From the NCBI GenBank assembly GCA_964501265.1, contig CAZCSK010000003.1, positions 62,001-126,000 of the forward strand: a DNA stretch of 64,000 nucleotides, in the 5' to 3' direction. Below the pieces are notes generated by a model. It was given only the letters and a program-made list of their open reading frames with translations. It made no database searches and was not told where the DNA came from. The DNA comes from CAZCSK01 sp964501265. Lineage in GTDB: Bacteria > Actinomycetota > CADDZG01 > JAHWKV01. The position numbers and the translations under genes are program-made. Numbering within the stretch: position 1 is the stretch's first letter; every line of letters begins with the position of its first letter. Positions 58,801-64,000 of the stretch are shown here, in pieces.

Positions 58801-59324
58801 TGAACGGTCAGTTTGGCCCGGATAAAGCCCGCGGCTCGGTCGGTGATTTCCCAGGTTCCGGTTTGTCCAAATGTCTGAGACCAAACCGCCCCCGGTTTCA
58901 TCGGCCCCGAGTCGAAAGCGCCCGAAGCGGTGAAACTGCGGATCGGGCGGCCATCAGTGCGGTCCTCGTTTTTCACCCGCAGAGTAAATCCCACCGGCAT
59001 CGTAAAGTCCTGGCCAAGTTCTTTGTTGGGCCCGAACGCGTAGAAGGGACTTTCCTCGACCAGGAAGACGTCAAAGAACTTTTCGTCTGGCGCTTTCGTG
59101 GGTGCTACTGTCGCGGCTGTTGGCGATGGATTGCCGACACCCAGCTTGTCAGTTGGCTGCGGTGAGGGCTCAGGCGACTTGCACTCGCCAAGCCGGCACG
59201 CAGGAGTTGCATCACCGATCTTGTCCAGATCGATGTCGCCCCCGATGCTGTTGGGTTTTCCGCACGCTGCCCCTATCATCGCCAAACAAGCAACTAACAC
59301 TGTCCATCGCTTCATACTTCTCAT
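58797..59324 (-). CDS. Cupredoxin-like lipoprotein lacking copper ligands
   Basis: 175 aa. Lipobox GAAC (AMIGAAC), Pro-rich linker (about 48-80), then a C-terminal beta-sandwich like a cupredoxin: FTMPVGFTLRVKNEDR, FDSGPMKPGAVWSQTFGQ, TGTWEITDRAAGFIRAKLTV. In true cupredoxins this last strand pair carries Cys-x-x-x-x-His; here it reads TDRAAG, so copper binding is improbable. ATG 59324 overlaps the stop of the MFS-LivF-LivG gene by 4 nt, tying the lipoproteins to the transporter. Confidence 0.7.
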   Translation of the reverse strand: MRSMKRWTVLVACLAMIGAACGKPNSIGGDIDLDKIGDATPACRLGECKSPEPSPQPTDKLGVGNPSPTAATVAPTKAPDEKFFDVFLVEESPFYAFGPNKELGQDFTMPVGFTLRVKNEDRTDGRPIRSFTASGAFDSGPMKPGAVWSQTFGQTGTWEITDRAAGFIRAKLTVQ

Positions 59325-62314
59325 GTTAGGGCACCCGAGCGTTTAATGGCCTCCTCGGAGGTCCCCAGGTACGCCTGGATCAGTCGCTCATCGTTCAATA
59401 CCTCGGCTGGTTGACCGCGCATCAGCACCTTGCCTTGAATCATTGCGACTAGCTCGTCGGAGACGGCCGAGATCAGAGGCATATCGTGCTCGATTATCAG
59501 CATGCTGCACCCCGTCTCGAACCTCACCCGACGAAGGAGTGGCGCAAGCCCCTCCGACTCGGCCTGGGCGATTCCGGTTGAAGGCTCGTCAAGCAGAAGC
59601 ACTTTGGGCTCGGCCGCGAGGACGCAGGCAAGGTCGGTGATTCGGCGCAAACCAGTGGAGAGTTCACGCACAAATTTGTCGCGATATCCCCCAAGGTCAA
59701 GCAGTTCGATAAGCCTGTCTGCCCGTAATCGGATGCGGCGCTCCGCCTGTCGCACCTGCGGTACCTGCAGCGCGGTCAGGGCCATATTGCGAACTTCCAA
59801 CTTGGGCTCTAGAGCGACAAGTAGGTTTTCGTAAACCGTAAGAGCCGGAAACAGTCTGGCGTCCTGGAAGCGTCTCACCAAACGCAATTTTGCCCGCTCG
59901 TCCGGACGCAGCGAAGAGATGTCGTTCCCATCAAAGATGATCTGGCCCTCGTCGGCGAACTGAAATCCACAAATGATGTCGAACAAGGTGGTCTTGCCAG
60001 CTCCGTTGGGCCCTATCAGCCCGAGTGCTTCGCCCTCACGAAGATCGATACTCACATCCGTCAGAGCGTCGATCCCGCCGAAACTCTTGCTAATCGAGCG
60101 AACCTGCAAGACGGGCCGCGCTTCAGCCAGTTCGAACTGCCGCTGCTCGCGTGCAGACCGCATTGCGCCTGCGGGAGCGCCATCCGTAAGTGCTCCGGTT
60201 CCCTTGACGTAGACAGCGCGCAAGATGTCGGGGCGGCGCATCAGTTCCTCGGTTTTGCCGATGAACTTAACTTCACCCTTCTCCATGAAGATCGCATGTT
60301 CCGCCACTGTCAATGCGACATTGACCGATTGCTCGACGATGATGATCGCCGTTCCCTGGCGGTTGATCGCCCGAACGACTTCGATGAGTTGGCCCACCAT
60401 TGCTGGAGACAATCCCAACGACAGTTCATCGATCATCAATAACTTTGGCTTGGAAAGAAGGGCTTGAGCAAGTGAAAGCATCTGTTGCTCTCCGCCCGAG
60501 AGCAGACCTGCAAGTTCACTTCCCCGCTCCTTGAGGATTGGGAAAAGCCGGTGAACTTCCTCCATACGCGTCTTCGCGTCGGCCTTGTCGCTGGACATCC
60601 AACCGCCGAGTTCCAGGTTCGCCTTCACCGTCAAACCAGGGAAAACGCCACGCCCTCCAGGCATGTGGATAACTCCTCGCTGTGTAATCTCGTGAGGAGG
60701 CATGTGTGTTATGTCGCGACCGTCGTGAACGATGGCACCTGAAGATGCCTCCTGGGTGCCGCTGATGGCGCGAAGCAGCGTGGACTTGCCTGCGCCGTTG
60801 GTACCGAGTAGGGCAATCGTCTGACCCTCTTCGACATCGAAGTCCACGCCGAAGAGCACCTGTACGTTGTCGTACGCCACATCCACATCGCGGCAAACAA
60901 GCATCTTGCCTTGGCCCGACGCCTTGGCATAGCGCCATTCCGCCGATGCCGACTGACTGGCCTCAGCCGATCTGACATCTCTTGCGTACTTGCCTGCCGC
61001 ACTCAGACTTATCAGGCTTGAAAGGACGATGAAAGGCGTCGCGAATCTAAGAGCTCCTTGAATACCAAAGCGCTGAATGATTTCAGCCACGGCGAAAAAT
61101 TGAATAACGTTCGAAGGGATGCCGGTTAGAACGAAAAGCGACCCACCCTGCGTCCTCACGTGCGCGGGAAGGATGTTCGCTCTCAATACTCCTCCGGCAG
61201 GGCCCAGGAGCGCGCCGCCGATGCCGAACACAATGCTGCTTGCGATAAGTACCGGAAGAGGTGGTGCCGCCGCCAAGACCAAAAGAAAGAGTGCCGAGGC
61301 GACCCCAAGGAGCCCCGAATACACGAGTACCCGCTGGGGTCGGTAGCGGAGCAAGACATCGATAAGTCCGCCTGACAGGAAGCCGAACGGCAGCAAGACA
61401 AGGGTGATGGCAATGCTGATGTATGCGCGCTCCTTGATACCGAGCCCGTACTCGGCCCTAAGGAACTGCGCAAACAAGAGCGCATAAATGTAAGTGCCAA
61501 CGTTGCCCGGAATCGCGGCAAGGAAGAACGTGCGAATGGTCCTGATCGCCCATATTGTTCTGAAGGCCTCGCCGAAGCTAACTGGCTCCTCAGGTTGGCG
61601 CGCCTCCTCCTCGGTGGCGCCGTTTGCTCTCCGCTCCATGTAGCCCCTAATTGGTTCCTTCAGTCCGATGAAAGCGAGTAGCGTGGCGGCAATCATCAGC
61701 GACCCCGAAACCACGAATGGTGACCGCCAACCGAATGTGGTGACCAGATAGACAATGAGCAACGAAGTGGTAACGCTAATTGCGTCGAAGGTCACTCCGA
61801 ATAGGGCGAAGACCTTTCCACGGGAGGTCGCGGGATAGTAGTCGGCGATAAGCGAGGAAATCGGAATTCCGCGAATCTGCGATCCTAGGTTGTCCCCCAT
61901 TCGAGAAAGGGCAAGCGGAGTGAGGGAGTACGAGCGCGCTGTAAACAACGAGAAAATGCCACCCAGCGCCGTTCCAATGGCAACTAGTGGCACCCTCTTA
62001 TGACGGTCTGCGTAATAACCCAAGCCCAGCGTAGCGAAAATCAAGACAAAACCTGTAAGGCTTGTGGCCTGCACAAGGCGACTGAGTGTGATTTCCAAAT
62101 CTCGAATGATCTCAGGAGCGGCCGCACCGAAAATGCCGCCGTCGAAAGCGCTGACGATCCCGAGTAGGACAAAAACCAAGATCGGCTTCAGGCCGTAAGG
62201 AGTGTTTTTAAGTTCCTTGTAGTTCGCGGCCTCTTTGAGCGTGCGCTTGAAGCTGAGTTTGCCCACGGCAAGGGTGCTGGGCCGGCCCGCGGAAGCATCT
62301 TTGACTTCACTCAT
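59321..62314 (-). CDS. MFS-LivF-LivG triple fusion transporter protein
   Basis: 997 aa. Three domains in order: a 12-helix MFS domain (about 45-440; YYADRHKRVPLVAIGTALGG is the loop motif), a LivF ATPase (Walker A GTNGAGKST near 504; LSGGEQQMLSLAQ; LLMIDELSLGLSP) and a LivG ATPase (Walker A GPNGAGKTT near 768; ELSTGLRRITDLA; LLLDEPSTGIAQ; IEHDM). In the first locus (18166-23090) LivG is a separate gene; here both ATPases lie on one chain with the MFS part. Coupled downstream to four lipoprotein genes and preceded by a fused LivHM permease gene. Substrate unknown. Confidence 0.9.
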   Translation of the reverse strand: MSEVKDASAGRPSTLAVGKLSFKRTLKEAANYKELKNTPYGLKPILVFVLLGIVSAFDGGIFGAAAPEIIRDLEITLSRLVQATSLTGFVLIFATLGLGYYADRHKRVPLVAIGTALGGIFSLFTARSYSLTPLALSRMGDNLGSQIRGIPISSLIADYYPATSRGKVFALFGVTFDAISVTTSLLIVYLVTTFGWRSPFVVSGSLMIAATLLAFIGLKEPIRGYMERRANGATEEEARQPEEPVSFGEAFRTIWAIRTIRTFFLAAIPGNVGTYIYALLFAQFLRAEYGLGIKERAYISIAITLVLLPFGFLSGGLIDVLLRYRPQRVLVYSGLLGVASALFLLVLAAAPPLPVLIASSIVFGIGGALLGPAGGVLRANILPAHVRTQGGSLFVLTGIPSNVIQFFAVAEIIQRFGIQGALRFATPFIVLSSLISLSAAGKYARDVRSAEASQSASAEWRYAKASGQGKMLVCRDVDVAYDNVQVLFGVDFDVEEGQTIALLGTNGAGKSTLLRAISGTQEASSGAIVHDGRDITHMPPHEITQRGVIHMPGGRGVFPGLTVKANLELGGWMSSDKADAKTRMEEVHRLFPILKERGSELAGLLSGGEQQMLSLAQALLSKPKLLMIDELSLGLSPAMVGQLIEVVRAINRQGTAIIIVEQSVNVALTVAEHAIFMEKGEVKFIGKTEELMRRPDILRAVYVKGTGALTDGAPAGAMRSAREQRQFELAEARPVLQVRSISKSFGGIDALTDVSIDLREGEALGLIGPNGAGKTTLFDIICGFQFADEGQIIFDGNDISSLRPDERAKLRLVRRFQDARLFPALTVYENLLVALEPKLEVRNMALTALQVPQVRQAERRIRLRADRLIELLDLGGYRDKFVRELSTGLRRITDLACVLAAEPKVLLLDEPSTGIAQAESEGLAPLLRRVRFETGCSMLIIEHDMPLISAVSDELVAMIQGKVLMRGQPAEVLNDERLIQAYLGTSEEAIKRSGALT

Positions 62315-62323
62315 CTTTGGCTG

Positions 62324-64000
62324 TCACTCCTGTTCGGTCGTTGGCTCGGTGATGTCGACAAGGCCCGCAGACTCCTCGTCTTCGGCCTGGATGCTCTTGG
62401 CTGCCCCGCCGAAGGCTCGCTCTTCACTGTTCTTGCTCGGCCCGCCGCCCAACATCTTGCCGCGCTCGCCGTAAAGCCCAGAAATACCCTTATACCGCTG
62501 ATGGACAGGCAAGAGGGCAAGTCCGGAGTTCGGAATCGTTTCCGCAAGCGGAATAAGCCGTCGGGCTAACGCCAGTGGGTCGTAGTCGGCAAACAGGCTC
62601 GGCACTACCAGTTGCCTTCTTTGAGCGATGATTCGCAGTATCCCGTCGCGAAGACCAAACAGAAGCGAAGCCAGGCCGCCGGGCGCGAAGTAAAGCAGGG
62701 CCAAGACGCCGACGCTACCAACCAGGAAGGGCAGAGAACCAGTCGTGGGCAAGAACTGGGTAAGCGCAAAATAGCCCGCTCCCAGCAAGGCGCCCGGAAC
62801 CGAACCAACCCCTCCGACTACGGTGAAGAGGAATATCTGGAAGCCCAAGAATGGGTCAAAAGAGGACTCAGCGACAGCCCTTTGGTGAACCGCCAGGAGA
62901 ACTCCGCAGAAACCGCAGAGCAGCCCGGAAAAAGCGAATGCTGCAAGTCGCGTCCTTACAAGATTGACGCCGAACGATTGAATATTGGCTTCATTCTCCC
63001 GAGCAGCGATCAGCACCCTGCCAACCCTACTGCGCCGAAGCACCGACACCAGCGCGATAGCCAACAGCAAACCGCTTAGAGCAAGGTAATACATGCTTCG
63101 CTCATCTTCGAAATCAATAAATTGAAACAAGCTCGGGCGATCGACGCGGTCGGGCAAAAGCCACCCGAAATATTCCTCCTTAAAGAGCGTCGCGTTGATG
63201 GCGAAAGCAAATGCGGTAGTAGTGACTGCCAAGAACAGGCCTTTGATTCGCAGGGCCGGGAAACCAACGAGAACCGCGAAGACAGCAGTCAGGATTGGAG
63301 CGAGGGGTAGTGCTACCCAGAAAGAATATTTCGAGGCAATGGCTCCGCCTATGACTGCCCCTACCGCAACAAACGCGAATTGGCCAAGGCTCACCTGCCC
63401 GGCCCACCCCGTCAGTACGACCAACGACAGCGAAGTTATGGCAACAATCAGTAGATAGCCAGAAAGGTTCACTTGGCGGGGCGAGAGAACGAACGGAAGA
63501 CCGACGAGGGCCAAGACTCCAACTGCAATTAGGGCCCGCCGCCACACCCGCACTCCACCAACTTCCAACATCTCCTTGGGGGTGGCTCGCTGCTCCTCGG
63601 TAGCCTTCCAAGCCGTCGTTTCGCCGGCCTCACTTCTAGTTACGCGACGGCGCTGGAACAGGAGCGCCCCAATGATCGCGAACAACATCCCAACCTCCAA
63701 GAGCGCCAAATGTTGTTCGTAACTCCACTTGACCGCCTCGCGAAGAACAGAAAGCCCGATTGCCGAGGCAATAGCAATCGGAAAGCTGTACATCCTGGCA
63801 ATGACGGCCGCCGCAAGCGCCCCCAAAAGCACCTCGGGGGAAGAAATTCCTGAACTAAAGCTCCCCGAAACGCCGCCCGTAAGAATTACCCCAAGGCCCG
63901 AGAGCGCTCCCGCGATCGTCCATACCACCATCGAGAGCGTCCCAACGTTGATTCCTAAAAGGCGCGCCCGTTCCGCGTTCTCCGAGGAGGCACGAATGGC
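62324..64000 (-). CDS. Fused LivH-LivM permease, 5' end outside window
   Basis: 559 codons visible; the frame is open through base 64000. The start of the visible part (AIRASSENAERARLLGINVG) matches the LivH region RAAAQNMPRARLLGI of the first fused permease. The LivM half contains LTGWAGQVSLGQFAFVAVGA, VGFPALRIKGLFLAVTTTAF, RSRVGRVLIAARENEANIQS and TVVGGVGSVPGALLGAGYFA. A long polar C-terminal tail of about 100 residues is extra. The stop lies 9 nt before the MFS-LivF-LivG start, so they form one operon. Confidence 0.92.
   Translation of the reverse strand, partial: AIRASSENAERARLLGINVGTLSMVVWTIAGALSGLGVILTGGVSGSFSSGISSPEVLLGALAAAVIARMYSFPIAIASAIGLSVLREAVKWSYEQHLALLEVGMLFAIIGALLFQRRRVTRSEAGETTAWKATEEQRATPKEMLEVGGVRVWRRALIAVGVLALVGLPFVLSPRQVNLSGYLLIVAITSLSLVVLTGWAGQVSLGQFAFVAVGAVIGGAIASKYSFWVALPLAPILTAVFAVLVGFPALRIKGLFLAVTTTAFAFAINATLFKEEYFGWLLPDRVDRPSLFQFIDFEDERSMYYLALSGLLLAIALVSVLRRSRVGRVLIAARENEANIQSFGVNLVRTRLAAFAFSGLLCGFCGVLLAVHQRAVAESSFDPFLGFQIFLFTVVGGVGSVPGALLGAGYFALTQFLPTTGSLPFLVGSVGVLALLYFAPGGLASLLFGLRDGILRIIAQRRQLVVPSLFADYDPLALARRLIPLAETIPNSGLALLPVHQRYKGISGLYGERGKMLGGGPSKNSEERAFGGAAKSIQAEDEESAGLVDITEPTTEQE

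Overview
The window looks like a chromosomal segment of an uncultured, moderately GC-rich actinobacterium, probably a metagenome-assembled lineage. The evidence is a PASTA-repeat protein, a long type 1 SerA, GatCAB, an actinobacterial-type coproheme gene set ending in ChdC/HemQ, many TTG/GTG starts behind good Shine-Dalgarno (SD) sequences, and several promoters that imply leaderless mRNAs. Genes are packed tightly, often with 1 to 4 nt ATGA/GTGA/TGATG overlaps. No gene-free stretch exceeds about 300 bases. I see no rRNA, tRNA, CRISPR array, transposase or phage gene.

Layout. 1-4.3 kb: tail of a PASTA protein, then ilvE, serA and a class V aminotransferase (serine/branched-chain amino acid metabolism). 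4.6-5.5 kb: aldo/keto reductase. 5.5-12.5 kb (minus strand): SIS protein, large secreted two-PHP-domain protein, secreted glycerophosphodiesterase and a secreted protein of unknown family. 12.7-17.1 kb (minus): ribokinase, ADP-ribosylglycohydrolase-fold protein and a metallophosphoesterase/beta-propeller protein. 17.2-33.6 kb: a GNAT protein and what I read as an amino-sugar uptake and catabolism region. It holds a Liv-type ABC transporter (LivG, fused LivHM, and LivF fused behind an MFS domain), a convergent six-gene operon (ROK kinase, Liv-type binding protein, DegT aminotransferase, Gfo/Idh/MocA dehydrogenase, ceramidase-like hydrolase, alpha/beta hydrolase), divergent nagA plus a GH84 beta-N-acetylglucosaminidase, and a ROK repressor.

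33.6-36.8 kb: gatCAB. 36.9-45.2 kb: a TetR regulator followed by hemE-hemH-hemA-hemC-hemD-hemB-hemL-hemQ in one plus-strand operon with no hemY/cgoX. 45.2-46.4 kb: a Phd/VapC-type toxin-antitoxin pair lying between hemQ and an EthD-domain gene, accompanied by a duplicated hemQ 3' end. 46.5-53.9 kb: two Calx-beta surface proteins, an S9 peptidase, a SHOCT/DUF4097-like plus DUF2089-like pair, and three tandem lipoproteins related to metzincin proteases, only one with an intact HExxH. 54.0-56.7 kb: an M16 peptidase pair (one active, one lacking the zinc motif) enclosed by a near-perfect 25-bp inverted repeat. 56.8-64.0 kb (minus): a second Liv-type transporter (fused LivHM, then an MFS-LivF-LivG triple fusion) translationally coupled to four small lipoproteins.

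The most unusual content is the pair of MFS-ABC fusion transporters, one embedded in an amino-sugar locus and one leading a lipoprotein operon. Next come a dispersed GC-rich repeat that has entered the hemD reading frame, the toxin-antitoxin cassette with the duplicated hemQ tail, and the tandem degenerate metalloprotease lipoproteins. All functional links are inferred from sequence and gene order; no database search was possible.
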